Positions 20,271-32,504 of a stretch of DNA of 64,000 nucleotides are shown here, one piece after another (position 1 is the stretch's first letter; each line of letters begins with the position of its first letter). Both the position numbers and the translations under genes were made by a program. This stretch comes from Owenia fusiformis (lineage: Eukaryota > Annelida > Polychaeta > Sabellida > Oweniidae), in contig CAIIXF020000005.1 in NCBI GenBank assembly GCA_903813345.2, positions 32,801,375-32,865,374 on the forward strand, read 5' to 3'. The notes beneath the pieces were generated by a model. It was not told the origin of the DNA, did not search any database, and saw only the letters and a list, made by a program, of their open reading frames with translations.

Positions 20271-23199
20271 AGTTACCAGATATGTAGGTAGTTACCAGTT
20301 TCACCACCAGGTGGCTAATTCAGAATATATTAGAAATTTGCCTTTCTCTTGAAAATTCATCAGTTTAAGTGGATCAGTTTTCATATAACCCTTATGTGTC
20401 TTATAGTTATATAAATGAAAATATGGTCAGTAAGAGGAAATATTATTTGCCCGACACAAGAAAACATTTCACTTTTAATATTTACACGACTTAGAAGTTA
20501 CATTCCCAAAAAATTTTCATAGTTGATGAATACCTTTTTAAACCACATTTCTAGATGTAGTCTTAAATGTAGATTTCAAATATGATATAACTTTGACTAA
20601 ATCTTGAATATTTAATGATGTAAATCAAGATTATTTCTATTTGCATCTAGTGTATTGTCTCAAGATAATATACTGCATAATCCATGTCCAAGTTAGCATT
20701 TTACTTCTACTGACTATTGGCTAACACTCTTATATATTATATTGTCTTTGTACTCCAGATCATAAATTCTATACATTCATGATCTTATATCATAGGAAAT
20801 CTTATACAAAGTAAGCAAACATGAATTATGAGGAAATAGTGGTTATTTTAATAATTCATTTCACATCATCTAGAGGCAAATATGATTTATCTTGCAGGAG
20901 GAAGAAAGCCATATCCTGTATGGATTGAACATACATGAACCTGGTGTATTTTCCTCACACACATCACCAGTTACGGGATTAACATTGATTTGAACTCACC
21001 ATTGATTTCCTGAAGGATGTGATAACTAGCGGTAGAGTGTTATGAATGCAATTGAGTAAGATATGTGTGAGAAATGTCACATGTTAAGTATGTTAAGTAA
21101 TGCAGGGTTGATTAAATAGCTTATTTCAACATGACATGTGATAAATTAACCCATTTATAAGATAGCTATGATTTTCTTAATTCCCCTCTTAGAGCACAGA
21201 ATGATACTTAAAACCTTTAGAAGAAATAACATTTCGTATTCAGTGTATTAAAAGATACTACTTTAAAATATTCCAGTTCCAAAAAGAAGCATTTACTTGT
21301 TGGAAAATTAAGAAACACATATACAACAATAAATGATAAGTACCTTTCAGGGTTGAACATAAAGAATTGAAATTTGAAACTGCTAATATGGGTTGTCATG
21401 GCAACCATAATTGGATGGAACAATGTTTCTGAATTAGTTTAAAATAAACTACTATAAACTAAATAAATAAATCTCTTGAAATTGTATAAATTCCATACAT
21501 GCTTTTAATTAGTTACCTCATGTAATCTATAAAATAATCATTAAAAGACATTACATTGCCATCAAATGCAAACCCTTTTGACTTTAAATTTATGTTTTTG
21601 ATATTGACCTTCAGCATAATAGAGTGGACATTTGAATTCAATTGCTTATTTCTCATTAGAAGAAATAAACATGAAGATTAAAGCAAACATTTCACCTTTT
21701 AAAAAGGTACAATGCAAGTTTTAATATTTAAATATGAGTGTCATGTAGTGAAAATCTCAAAATTGGTTCTAGTTTTTGGAAAAAGATAAGTTCAAACCAT
21801 TAAACTTGATCTCACATCAAAGCATTTTAAATACGACCGATAAAATATTCAAAACAATCATGAACTATCTATAAATATGGAAATGCTGTTTTGTAACATT
21901 TGGGAATATGACTGTAAAGTAAAATACAGACAGTATATTAATATAGATGTCTCATTATTAATTTACTTCCAATGTATGAGTATAACTGATTCAAGATGAT
22001 TAACAGAAACCTTTCTCAGGATACCAATTTGAAAATTTTGTGGTTGTGTCTTAGAATCTCATAGATTTTGAGACTAAAATTTTATTCTTTTATTTACGCT
22101 TGAGTAGGCACAGTTAGACAATGAGTAGATACTTTGTTTTGTGTATTTGCAAAAAAATCAAAATCAAGTAAGATTGTAAGATTGTAAACACAAAACAAAC
22201 TCAAAAGCCCAAACCTGATTTGGAAATATATACAATTTAATAGATAATCTGTCAATATCATTTGGGTTCTAAGTTGTCTTTTTGTCTTGTTTCTGGTTCT
22301 AGCTTAGTACCCTTTTTGAAGCAAACTCCAAACATAGTGTTCATTCAACAACCTGATCAGGAAGCAGACCCACTTAAGTCCCACATGAAAAACAATATGT
22401 GGGGTACTTTCTCTGTAAACTCCACATTGTAGTGTGAACATATTGTAACAAGTGACTCAAAAAGTATTATTCAGTGATGACATCTATCTTTTCATTAAAC
22501 ATTTTCATTAAATGTTGTGTTTTATATATGGATCATGACGATGGCTTTGCAGATGGAGATTGACCCTTTGACATGCTTATGGACTTTGAGTTTAGATTTT
22601 GTCTGTCCCATGTCATTTTTGATTGAACACTCTTGTGAACTATTTTTGATGTTTTGAGCATTGACTACCATTTTGAAATTTTTTCTTCAACATTTATTGT
22701 TATGACCAGTATGAATGAAATTTCCTTAAGTTATCTGGTCTCAGACTGATATTGGTACTTGAATTGATTTGGTATTAGACACTTTCTAAAAAATAGTATA
22801 ATATTCCTTTTGATGTTTATACTCACCTAAAGGGTGGGTTACAAATGGAAATGTCAAAGTGTAATAAATTAAAAGATGGGGAGTTAAGTTATCTTTATTA
22901 TGGTATCAATCAATTTTTCATCCTCTGCAATTACAATTAGTTTATGTCACAGTAATGTTACCATTTGGTATTACAATTTCCGAATATGGAAATTAAAGAA
23001 AAAGGTTTTCAGTGCATCTCTCCTTTGCATAAAAAATCTGGGGGAAAAATGTTTGCTTATGCTTGACTGGGAAATCTCTTCCTGTTTAAGCACTATTAAG
23101 CACTTTTTATTGCTTTTTTCATACTTATTGAATATGTAATACTCTTTTGCTCTGGGTGAGGTTTATTTTTGTCAAACTCAAGAAACATTTGTCAATAGT
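20271..23199. other. AT-rich intergenic DNA
   Basis: No gene recognised. A short inverted repeat (TTTGTTTTGTGT and ACACAAAACAAA) lies near 22132-22199. Confidence 0.4.
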
Positions 23200-23464
23200 T
23201 TATTGCCGGGCAACTTTCCTTCCATTAATTTCCTCTATTAATTTGAGATTCTCATTAAAAATGTAATTGCAGCAATTATTATGAGTGAAGATCAATTTCC
23301 AAAGCTGTGACAGTTGTGCCTCTGTTGCTGCAGTCTGTTTTTTATACATTAGATCATTGTTTGTGATATTGTCTTTTGACTTAGGCACTTCCACAAGAGG
23401 AAATGCTACCATAACTCCATTGAATAAAGGATTACTTTGTTGCACTTCACTACATATAACAAAA
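23200..23464 (-). CDS. Possible last exon of an unrecognised minus-strand gene
   Basis: An 88-residue frame ends at a stop (TAA, complement of 23200-23202). It is preceded on the minus strand by a T-rich tract and TATAG, a good acceptor, with the exon starting at 23464. The composition is protein-like: a mixed segment (VICSEVQQSNPLFNG, VEVPKSKDN) then a likely helix (TEAQLSQLWKLIF, ENLKLIEEINGRKV). The opposite strand is also open, which weakens the case. I do not recognise the family. No upstream exon was found. Confidence 0.35.
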
Positions 23465-24367
23465 CTATAAAAAAATAAAGTCATTGCCCTATCATTTTAA
23501 TTTTTTTTATTTCATTTCATTTTAGAACATAGAAAATATACACTTTATCATTAGATAGGTATATGGGTGTAATCACTTGGAGATAATAGTAAAAACATGG
23601 GTGTATCATACCCATTTATCCTGATTTAAAATTTGTGATTGTACATTCTGATGTATCAAAATTTGAGATTCCTTTTGAATGGTAGTCTGTAAGTTTATAG
23701 CAAAATATGTGTTGAGGCTAGTGATATTATTGATCACTTACAATGTATTAATACACATATATTCCATTTTCAAACATACTTCTCCTTTAAATATGATGGA
23801 ATATTGATTCCAAAACACAAGTCCAGCAACACAAAAACATAGAATAAACAGTCACTTAACAATAAGAGCCTACGCTTTATTGAACCAGACCATAAAAGAA
23901 CTATGATCTTAAAAAACCTTTAAAGAATCTGATTATCACTATTATACAAAGTTCAATCCAAAAAGTTCATTTATATCAAAATAATTGCAATAATTCTTTC
24001 TTGAATGATTATCTTGTCATTTCCTGTTGTCTGAGTTATTTTGACAGTCTAAGTCATTGATTATAGATTCCTAATATGTTATGTATTCAACGTTCAATAA
24101 TATTCTTTCTGTTTGGGCTATGATTTGGTTTCCTAGAGAGTCATAGGTTTCCAAGATATACATAACATTGTTACAATGGTTTTAAAGATTTTGAATGATG
24201 TTTTCTCCATTATAGTGAATGAGATATAGATTAATCTTTATGCTTTGGGTCAATTGAAATACAATCTTGATAGACACACCTTTGTTTAGAATAAACACCA
24301 TGAACATTGTCTCGTGAATCTCTTACTGGTTACTTAACTTAAACACAAACTTCTTTTGTCTTTAATA

Positions 24368-24990
24368 CCGTATTCTCTCAGGTAAATACACAGTGTGACT
24401 TATTCTCCTGTAGGAGATGTCTCAAACGACAAATGCTTTTATCGATCAATTAATCTGTTTTAATTGGTGAATTAATATTGATGCATCACTATCAATGAAA
24501 ATATTCACTTCTCATTTGTGTAAACTACCATTTTGGTGATTTGATACCCAAGTCAACATTGAAATGCTTTCTGTCACTGATTGGTCTTCAAAGTCAGAAA
24601 AAATATTTAAAGTAGTACTTAAATAGAATATGATGAGAAATCATTTAAAAATTGAACAATGGTTTGTTTGTGTTGGAAAAGGCAGGAAAATATGTCAGAA
24701 TCAGAAATTTTCATGATGCACTGTAAGCGTCTAATCATGACAAGATCTCTGATACTCAGAATTAACTTTCATTATAGCTTTTAACACATCACTTTTAGGC
24801 TATCATGAATTTATTTATAAATAGTCATTTAAAGCTGCTTGGGACATGTTTGTGTTTACAGAAACAGCTCAATTGATCATGGTTAGTGAATGAAACATAT
24901 TATTGCCAAGTTTTTTTTCTTGATTTTTATCATTCAAATTGCAAAGGACTTTCATGGAAAAGTGGGGTGCACATTAATTAGAGAATATGG
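24368..24990. mobile_element. Short TA-flanked inverted-repeat element, CCGTATTCTCTC family
   Basis: The ends are CCGTATTCTCTC and GAGAATATGG, flanked by TA on both sides. The interior resembles the last 400 bp of the 52909-57533 element (shared segments around GATGCACTG and TTTTAACNCATCAC). It looks like a short non-autonomous member of that family, with no coding capacity. Confidence 0.65.
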
Positions 24991-25693
24991 TATATCCTTA
25001 TGTGATTATATGGACTCACCTTTGACATGAGTACTGTGCACTAGTGCCACTTTGTAAAAACAAATACTTCTAATGCCAGTTGTCCAAACTCCATTAGTTC
25101 CATTAATTGTCTACCCTCTATTAAACGAATTAAGGATTCAATAGAACTTACTTGCATTAGAGAGTCAACATTACTAAATGCAATTAAAAAAAAATATAAT
25201 TATGGTTGTAATTAGTGAAATTAGTGAAACAGCAAGATAAGTATGTATATAAAGTAAAAATGAAAGAACTAGTAAAATCTATTTATATATATAACACATA
25301 TATATATAAGAATATTGAACCATTTTGGCAGGGAACTGGATTGAATGGAATCTGTTTCTCCTTAGGTAGATATAGTAAATCCTACACAAAAGCCCTAATG
25401 GAAGGGTGCGAGTGCTGATGATCAAAAATAGATAAATCATCATTGTCATGGAGATAGTAGACATTGATGCAGTGTGATTCTACTTTAATATTAATTTGAA
25501 ACACGAGTCTTACATCAAGTCAATGTGCTAATTTTTTCAAGAATATTACATCTTCTCCTGTATATATCATATATGGGAGCTTTTTTAAATCAGCAAATGC
25601 CAGAAACAACTTCGGAATAATAAAGACAGCAGACATTCATCCCATTAAGGAATTGTACCACTGCATACATGGATAATAGTGATATCATATAAT
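24991..25693. other. 5' flank of the GPCR gene
   Basis: AT-rich, with a short TATATA tract near 25285-25310. No clear promoter. It may contain an untranslated exon that I cannot define. Confidence 0.35.
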
Positions 25694-27752
25694 ATGGCAA
25701 ATAATACCAATGCCTCTGTGGGATATGTTGGATTTTATGAACCAAATCCCAACTATTTATTGATAGGAATACAAATTATATTTGTAATTGCAGGAACTTT
25801 GGGAAATATTACAATTATTGCTGCATATTTAAAGATCAAAGCATTGAGAAAAGTGCATAACATTTTTATCATAAATTTATGTATACATGATTTATTAGTT
25901 ATGAATACTATTCCAACTTTTATTGACAGTCAACTTACAGGAGGTGTAACATTTAAGATAGATGCCTACTGTCAGGGAACATCACTGGTGTTAGCTGTGG
26001 GCTGCATAGGCTCTATATGCAACATTTCTACAGTTGCAGTGAACAGGTAAACTTTAAAAAGTCTAAATTTCATTTTTTCAACATTTTATTGATATTTGTG
26101 TATAAAATCTGTATTTTAAATTGTTAACAGTGGTTAATAACCCCAAGGTGGGCTGGGTAAAATTGAAATTGATTGTTTTATATTTTAATTGAATTTTAAG
26201 ACTGACCACCATAAATAAATAAACTAAACTAAACTATGTAATACTGTAATTATGTATTAATATTTTGAGAACAAATACTTTTTGTGGTCATTATTATCCC
26301 ATCGAACGAAGTTCGGAGGGATATAGGGAACGCCTCCGTCCGTCCATCCGTCCGTCCATACGTACGTCTGTACGTCCGTCCGTCCGTCCGTCCGTCCGAG
26401 CAATAACTCAAATACCGTTGGCCCGATTTTATTCATATTTTGTACACATATACCCTATGGGAGTAGAATTTCTGCTCGAAAGCCGATTTTCAAAATGGCC
26501 ACTCATTTAAAAATGGCAGCCATTTTAGTGCCGATTTTACAGTAATTTAGGTGCAATATGTAAAACTGTAATAGCAATATGTTTTAAATATAAAAAAATT
26601 ATATAGGACATTAATAAAGCTAGAAATGTAGATATTAAAAAAGCACATGGCAGCCATCTTGAAAAATGGTGGCCTTTACTCGTTATTTTACGATTTTTGC
26701 TATAACTCGAAAAGTAGTGGAGCGATTTTGTTCATATTTGGTATGTGAATACTATAAGCATGGCACACTGTCTAATGACACTTTTGGTAAAGGCGGCCAT
26801 TTTGAAAAATGGCGGACATTTTAATGTATTTTACTATAACTCGAAAAGTAGTAGAGCGATTTTGTTCATATTTGGTATGTGAATATTATAAGCATGGCAC
26901 ACTGTCTAATGACACTTTTGGTAGAAGGTGCCCCTTTTGAAAAATGTTCGATGGGATTCGCTACGCTTTGGTGTTGCCGTTGTTCTGGTTTAAAGTTGGA
27001 TCCTTTGTACTTTTGTTATTTGTACATTTATTTATATCAATTCATCATTCTTTTTCAGATATCTTGCAATTTGTCACACAAATATTTCAAGAAGCATATT
27101 CACATGGAAAAAATGTGCTATAATGATTGCTATACTGTGGATCTATGCAATATTGTTGGTATTGCCAACACAACTTGGATGGGGCTCATTTATTTTCCAA
27201 CAAAAATCAGATGTTTGTGTGTTTGACTGGACTGCTAGTGATAGCTATACTATCTTTTTAGGCATATTTGCATTTCTTGTTCCATCAAATGCTATTATGT
27301 TTAGCTATTGGAATATTTATAAGACTGTCCGTGCAAGTGCGAAGGCAGTTGGGGCACATGTGGTTAAGAACAAAAACACCAAATCAAGCCAAAATGCTGG
27401 TGTAACAAATGCATGGACAAAACCAGCCCCAAAGAAAACGAGCAGAACAGATATTAAACTAGCTATACAATTACTAGTACTATTCATAATATTTTGTGTT
27501 TGCTGGACACCATATTTATTGATATCCTTAATCATTGACCGTGATGCACTGCTGCCTAAACCATTATACTTGTTTGCTGGAACTTTGATAGGTATGAATA
27601 GTGTCATCAATCCACCTGTGTATCTAATTTTTAACAAATCATTGAGAACAGAATTGATTAAATGTTTACCTTCATATTGTCAGCGTGTTATAACCAGGAA
27701 GAGTAGGGTAAATGAGATCCAGGATGCACCCACTGAAACCGTAGACGCTTAA
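25694..27752 (+). CDS. Class A GPCR, melatonin-receptor-like, two exons, 348 aa
   Basis: Exon 1 is 25694-26046 and exon 2 is 27059-27752, joined across a 1,012 bp GT-AG intron that splits the Arg118 codon (phase 2) in the TM3 motif. This Arg3.50 site is a recurrent intron position in GPCR genes. Seven membrane segments are visible. Landmarks: N-glycosylation sites at Asn3 and Asn6, Asn38 (1.50), Asp66 (2.50), Cys93 and Cys171 (disulfide), NRY 117-119, Trp145, Pro193 (5.50), CWTP 266-269, NPPVY 302-306, Cys320/Cys325 in the tail as palmitoylation candidates. NRY and the stretch SYTI...FAFLVP in TM5 resemble melatonin receptors. The His found at 5.46 in vertebrate MT1/MT2 is Ala189, and NPxxY replaces their NAxxY. 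The protein is a plasma-membrane receptor and its ligand cannot be read from sequence. The first in-frame ATG is 25694. Confidence 0.88.
26297..26988 (+). mobile_element. Helitron-like non-autonomous element, copy 1 (GPCR intron)
   Basis: It starts TCCCATCGAACGAAG after an A and ends CTGG before a T. A short hairpin (ACGC, TTTG, GTGT) ends 10 nt before the 3' terminus. Subterminal ATCCCATCGAAC and GTTCGATGGGAT form an inverted repeat. The interior has a TCCG microsatellite and two 134 bp units starting TATAACTCGAAAAGTAGT. No transposase is encoded. TC...CTRR ends between A and T with a 3' hairpin are the Helitron hallmarks. Confidence 0.7.
26334..26398. repeat. TCCG/GTCC microsatellite
   Basis: Tetranucleotide run with interruptions near the 5' end of Helitron-like copy 1. 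A short remnant occurs at the same place in copy 2. Confidence 0.85.
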
Positions 27753-28022
27753 ATAATTAATTGATTTTTTATATTACATCACCGAACTACTTTATGATAG
27801 AGATATGATTGATCAAACCATATACTTATGGTAAACCATTTTTTGTATAAAATTGTAAGAATATTAATTTATCTTCAAATAAGCTAAAACATCCATTTCA
27901 AAGCAGTTCAAGATGTATGTTATTTATTTATGTCCAAAACTAAAAGTATGAAATATGTATTCAAGTGGATGACACCCTGTTGGGCATACCACAACCATGT
28001 AGTTTGATATTAAGATCATGAT

Positions 28023-28028
28023 AAATAA
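28023..28028 (+). promoter_or_regulatory. Candidate polyadenylation signal of the GPCR gene
   Basis: AATAAA overlaps a further copy, about 270 nt after the GPCR stop codon on the same strand. Confidence 0.35.
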
Positions 28029-28690
28029 ATAAAAATGGATGAAGAAATAATGCATTTCATTGAGCCAAATTATTGATCTGATTTGTACATAACAAAAGCA
28101 AATTCTGAAAATATGAGATTAATTAAACCTCACCAAGACGGGTGATCAGGTGTAGAATAGTGAACCCAATAATTCAATGATCAAATGAATTTCACCATCA
28201 GTAATTTCCATGGGAAATGAGAAATCTGTTGAGTGTTGGGACACCCTCATAATGTAGCAACATAGAGGACAAAAATACCTTAACAAACAAAGCTATATAA
28301 AATAGTTTTGTCATCTAATACACCATTTGATGTACCTAAATTGAACATTTATTGACTGATACCAATTTTTATTTGTTTACCCATAAGGTGTGGTCACCCA
28401 AGCGCAAAATAGTCAACTTCAATCAACTGTCCCAAGTTCAGTTATACATAACCCTACTATTATTATGTCATGTTATCATGATTTAATGTTATATTAAGTC
28501 TCAGGTCATTCACACCAAATTTATGCAAAGCCACTGGCAATTATATTATTGATTGATAATCTGTAAAAGGAGAGAATGAAAATAGCCAAGAACCATGTGA
28601 AGGGTTATAGGTTGAGAAGAAGCATTCAGGGCAAGTATTAACAAGTTGCGCTGCTCCTTGGTACCATCATTTAAATTGTACGAAGATGTA
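28029..28690. other. AT-rich intergenic DNA
   Basis: No gene or clear repeat seen. Confidence 0.35.
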
Positions 28691-28692
28691 TA

Positions 28693-29655
28693 CTGTAGAT
28701 ACAATTAATTTGGCTCCCGTTTTTATTTGACGGATTTGCAGATTCAGAAAATCCGCCAAATTAAAAATCCATCAAATTTCAGTTTGGAATTTTTGTCTAA
28801 TGCACTTCAGAAATTAAACTCCAGGGCCCCTTTTCCTGTCAACATGTCTTCAAATCTACATAATTATCCCAAAGAACGAAGTTCGGAGGGATATAGAGAA
28901 TGCCTCCGTCCGTCCGTCCAGGCAGTAACTCAAATACCGTTGGCCCGATTTTGTTCATATTTTGTACACATATACCCTATCGGAGTTTCAAAGTGGTCGC
29001 TCATTTAAAAATGGCGGCCATTTTAGTGCCGATTTTAAGTAATTTAGGTGCAATATGCAAAACTGTAATAGCAATATGTTTAAATGTAAAAAAAATATAA
29101 AGGACATTAATAAAGTTCGAAATATAGATATTAAAGAAGCACATGGTGGCCATCTTGAAAAATGGCTGCATCTACTCCTTATTTTATGATTTTTGCTGTA
29201 ACTCGAAAAGTAATGGAGTGATTTTGTTCATATTTGGTATGTGAATACTATAAGCATGGCACACTGTCAAATGACACTTTTGGTAGAAGTTACCATTTTA
29301 ACGTATTTTACTATTACTCGAAAAGTAGTGGAGGGATTTTGTTCATATTTGGTATGTGAATACTGTAAGCATGGCCCACTGTCTAATGGCACTTTTGGTA
29401 GAAGGTGGTCATTTTTGCTATATACTTTGTTTGTAAAAATGTCAGCCATGGCTGTTTGATGGGATTTGCTACACTTTGGCGTTGCTGTTGTCTAGTTCCA
29501 AAAGAAATACAGAAAATATCTTCGTAAACACCTGTCCTAATGATATCTACAAAAATTAAACTTTAGTCCCGAATCCGCCAAATTAAATAGCCACAAATAT
29601 TTGAAATTGAGCAAATCTGTCAAATTAAGTAGCGTCAAAATAAGTGTATCTACAG
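28693..29655. mobile_element. TA-flanked inverted-repeat element split by a Helitron-like copy
   Basis: The ends CTGTAGATACA and TGTATCTACAG are perfect inverted repeats flanked by TA (28691-28692 and 29656-29657). Inward, both arms carry related AATTTGGC and CCGCCAAATTAAA segments. Without the Helitron-like insertion at 28867-29495 the element would be about 330 bp. Confidence 0.7.
28867..29495 (+). mobile_element. Helitron-like non-autonomous element, copy 2
   Basis: It starts TCCCAAAGAACGAAG after an A and ends CTAG before a T. It shares the same modules as copy 1 (TCCG remnant, repeated AACTCGAAAAGTA blocks, end segment GATGGGATTTGCTAC). The 3' hairpin is ACAC, TTTG, GCGT with one mismatch. 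Confidence 0.7.
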
Positions 29656-29657
29656 TA

Positions 29658-30370
29658 ATTTAATTCTTACTTCTTTCAATACATCTTTTGGTTTCTGGCA
29701 TTTTAAAATTAACATATAAGGTTATAACTGGGAAACTAAAGTTCAACACAGGAACAATCTGATCGAAGTATAATTATAACTGAGTTCATTGATTTCTGCA
29801 GGTACCTTCTTGATTGGACAAATAGATTGATCAGTCAAAGTGTTTTTGTGAAGTCCTATATAATATGTATGTAATGCCATCTTTACGCATCAGATAAAAT
29901 AAATAATCAGATGTGTTGATTCTTGTATCTGTAGATATTTTACACCAGCTATATTATAATTAATTAGGGACAACCTGTCAGTGAGACTTTTTCTCGAACT
30001 ATATTCTAAATGAAATACAGAAGCACACCTTATTCTGCTTTTGTTCGATGATTTTGACTGCTGTATTTTATATACACTAAGCACAATATAAGTATTGTGA
30101 AAATACAAAAGTTTGAATGTCCTGTTTATCCTTAGTCTGGCATGTCTGGATTACCCAGGGTCTTGTGAACCTGAAAGAGAAATAAACTTTTACACAAGGC
30201 TCTCTTTTCAGTTTAATGGTGTACTTTTTTTTTATCAACGTTACTCTATCTTGTAATTGTACCAGGCCTAATTATTGCTAGTAGGTGTTTGTCTAATCTA
30301 ACTTTTGTCATCAGCAGCTTTGTTAACTACACTGTATTAATGAATATAGACCCAATTCAACTTGAATTTA
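29658..30370. other. AT-rich intergenic DNA
   Basis: No gene seen. A minus-strand frame at 29890-30108 has no supporting signal. Confidence 0.35.
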
Positions 30371-30464
30371 CAGGGTGTTCCAAAAGTAACAGGATTAGTG
30401 CTGGTTCTTAGTGAAACATGGACCAATTTTCTTCAAAATTTTACATAATGTACTTTCATGTATA

Positions 30465-31497
30465 CAGGGTGTCCAATAAATAAGGTGAAAGATATTGTAA
30501 CTTTCTTAATATTGCACCAATCTTGATGAAATTTTCAGAGTTTGTTGCCCAAACCCTTTCACCTTTATTCTGTGAAGCGTCCTCTATCTGATTGGCCAGA
30601 GTTGTGGTTGCTATAGTAACCGAAACAAAAAAAGGCGGGGCAAGTTTGTTTACGTCAAAACTTTCCAAAACATATTTATTCTTTCTAATAGCTTTATTCA
30701 TACTCCCAGGTCTATTCCTACCACAAATACAATATAAAAACAGTCCTAAAGTCCCATTGTATGAAAATAAGCTATTCAACATAATGTCCATCTCTAGCTA
30801 TACACTTCTTATGCCTATTCACCCACTCTCTAAACACACTTTCAAACCCATTCTTGCCCATTTCCTGAAGTCTTGCTAAGACATGTGGTCTGAGTTCACT
30901 CACAGCTATGCTCAATAGTGAAACTATTAGGGCACTTGGGCTACCCCCACTTGCACACCCTCCATATTCCCCAGACCTTGCACCACATGACTTATTTATA
31001 TGCAGAACTCAAGCGTGACTAATGAGAAGAAATAAATTTGGAAGCACTGATGAACTCAGATCACATGTCTTAGCAAGACTTCAGGAAATGGGCAAGAATG
31101 GGTTTGAAAGTGTGTTTAGAGAGTGGGTGAATAGGCATAAGAAGTTAAGTGTATAGCTAGAGATGGACATTATGTTGAATAGCTTATTTTCATAACAATG
31201 GGACTTTAGGACTGTTTTTATATTTTGTATTTGTGATAGTAATAGACCTGGGAGTATGAATAAAGCTATCAGAAAGAATAAATATGTTTTGGAAAGTTGC
31301 GACGTGAACAAACTTGCCCCGCCTTTTTGTTGTTTCGGTTGCTATAGCAACCACAACTCTGGCCAATCATATAGAAGACGCTTTATATTCACAGAATAAG
31401 GGTGAAAAGGTTTGGGCTACAAACTGAAAATTTCATCAAGATCGGTGCAATATTAAGAAAGTTACAATATCTTTCACCTTATTTATTGGACACCCTG
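30465..31497. mobile_element. Mariner fold-back: inverted duplication of a transposon 3' end
   Basis: The ends CAGGGTGTCC and GGACACCCTG are flanked by TA. The left arm (about 30465-30898) and right arm (about 31050-31497) are long inverted copies of one segment: the terminal repeat plus the 3' end of a mariner-type transposase gene. Only the 150 bp between the arms is single copy. Confidence 0.85.
30908..31156 (+). pseudogene. Mariner-family transposase C-terminal fragment
   Basis: Remnant of a DDE/D transposase that once cut and pasted a mariner element. The frame at 30956 encodes HPPYSPDLAPHDLF, the signature around the last catalytic Asp of mariner transposases. An in-frame TGA follows at 31016. 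The frame then gives the C-terminal domain (STDELRSHVLARLQ, FESVFREWVNRHKK) to a TAG at 31154. A one-base slip near 31000 would restore a more typical reading, so the copy is both shifted and interrupted. The N-terminal DNA-binding half and the first two catalytic Asp residues are absent. The left arm carries the end of the same gene in inverted orientation. Confidence 0.8.
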
Positions 31498-31820
31498 TAT
31501 GTCACAAAATCGCAAAGTTTTGACAAAAAATACAAAACTCGGGTATAGTTATGGTTACTATGGTACCCGGGGCAACATTCAAAGCAGAAAGTTTCACAGA
31601 CTTAAAGCAATTTGTACATCCCATATCAAAGTTGAAATGCAGCAACTGATGGGAATTACATTTGCTTTTCATCATTTGATATTCCTATTTATTCCATAGT
31701 TAGCATGATATTCATAGGATAACATGTGAAAATAAAAACGGTATTTTTGTAATCAGTGGTAAAATATGATATTTTTGACAAATTTTCACTTAACCATAGC
31801 ATACGGTTTTTTAGCCATGA

Positions 31821-31836
31821 CATACGACGTCGTATG
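31821..31836. repeat. Perfect 16 bp palindrome
   Basis: CATACGACGTCGTATG lies within a longer imperfect palindrome (CCATGA...ATGG). An upstream CCATAGCATACGG can pair with the same right half. Confidence 0.7.
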
Positions 31837-31976
31837 CGATGGTTAATGGATTTTTGCTACTTCAGACTCAAAACGAGGCTAAGTGTCAACATTGCCAGAT
31901 CGTTTGGAAAATTCGAATTAAAAGACTTAATTTCCGACGATTCTGATGATGACTTTAACTATGGAATAAAAAGAAC

Positions 31977-32110
31977 ATCCTATGATTTACTCGTGATATG
32001 ATTTTAATCCACTCATGGTTATTGATATCTGCACTCTCTCGCTACGCTCGCTCGTGCAGATATCATATCCATTCGTGGATAAAAATCATATCACTCATAA
32101 ATCATAGGAT
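31977..32110. repeat. Palindrome with CGCTACGCTCGCT loop
   Basis: Arms of about 57 bp, from ATCCTATGATTTAC to its complement, close on a GC-rich loop containing TCTCGCTACGCTCGCTCG. Confidence 0.8.
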
Positions 32111-32115
32111 ATCCT

Positions 32116-32504
32116 CTATGTATTCCATACCTGATGAGGTCTCAGGGACATATCAACCGGGAATATATTCCATATCCGGGCAAATATTTTCTGTATGTCC
32201 TGCTCCAACGGAGCTCCGGGACATATAAATCGTATGTCCCGTTCGAAAAAAAATTTTGAATTTTTTTTTTAAAAAAATGTTAAAAATAAATTCGAAAAAA
32301 AATTGAAAATAAAAAGTTGTAAAAAATTATGTAAAAAAATTTTGAAAAAATGTTGAAAAAAAATTCTGAAAATTTATGCAAAAAATGTGAAAAAGAAATT
32401 TGGAAAATAATTTTTTTGAAAATGATAACATATAAGTAAACACACCAGATCATATGGGATACATGCTTATTATTTCAAACCTCATCAGGTATGGAATACA
32501 ATAG
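32116..32504. repeat. Inverted repeat enclosing a smaller hairpin
   Basis: Arms of about 24 bp (TATTCCATACCTGATGAGGT and its complement at 32479-32500). Inside is the hairpin 32194-32225: TATGTCC, loop GCTCCAACGGAGCTCC, GGGACATA. An A-rich low-complexity run fills 32231-32420. Confidence 0.7.

Noticed and set aside
31756-32001. 81-residue frame with an acidic DDSDDD stretch
   Set aside because: It runs through the 16 bp palindrome and into the arm of the next one, so it is probably non-coding element sequence.
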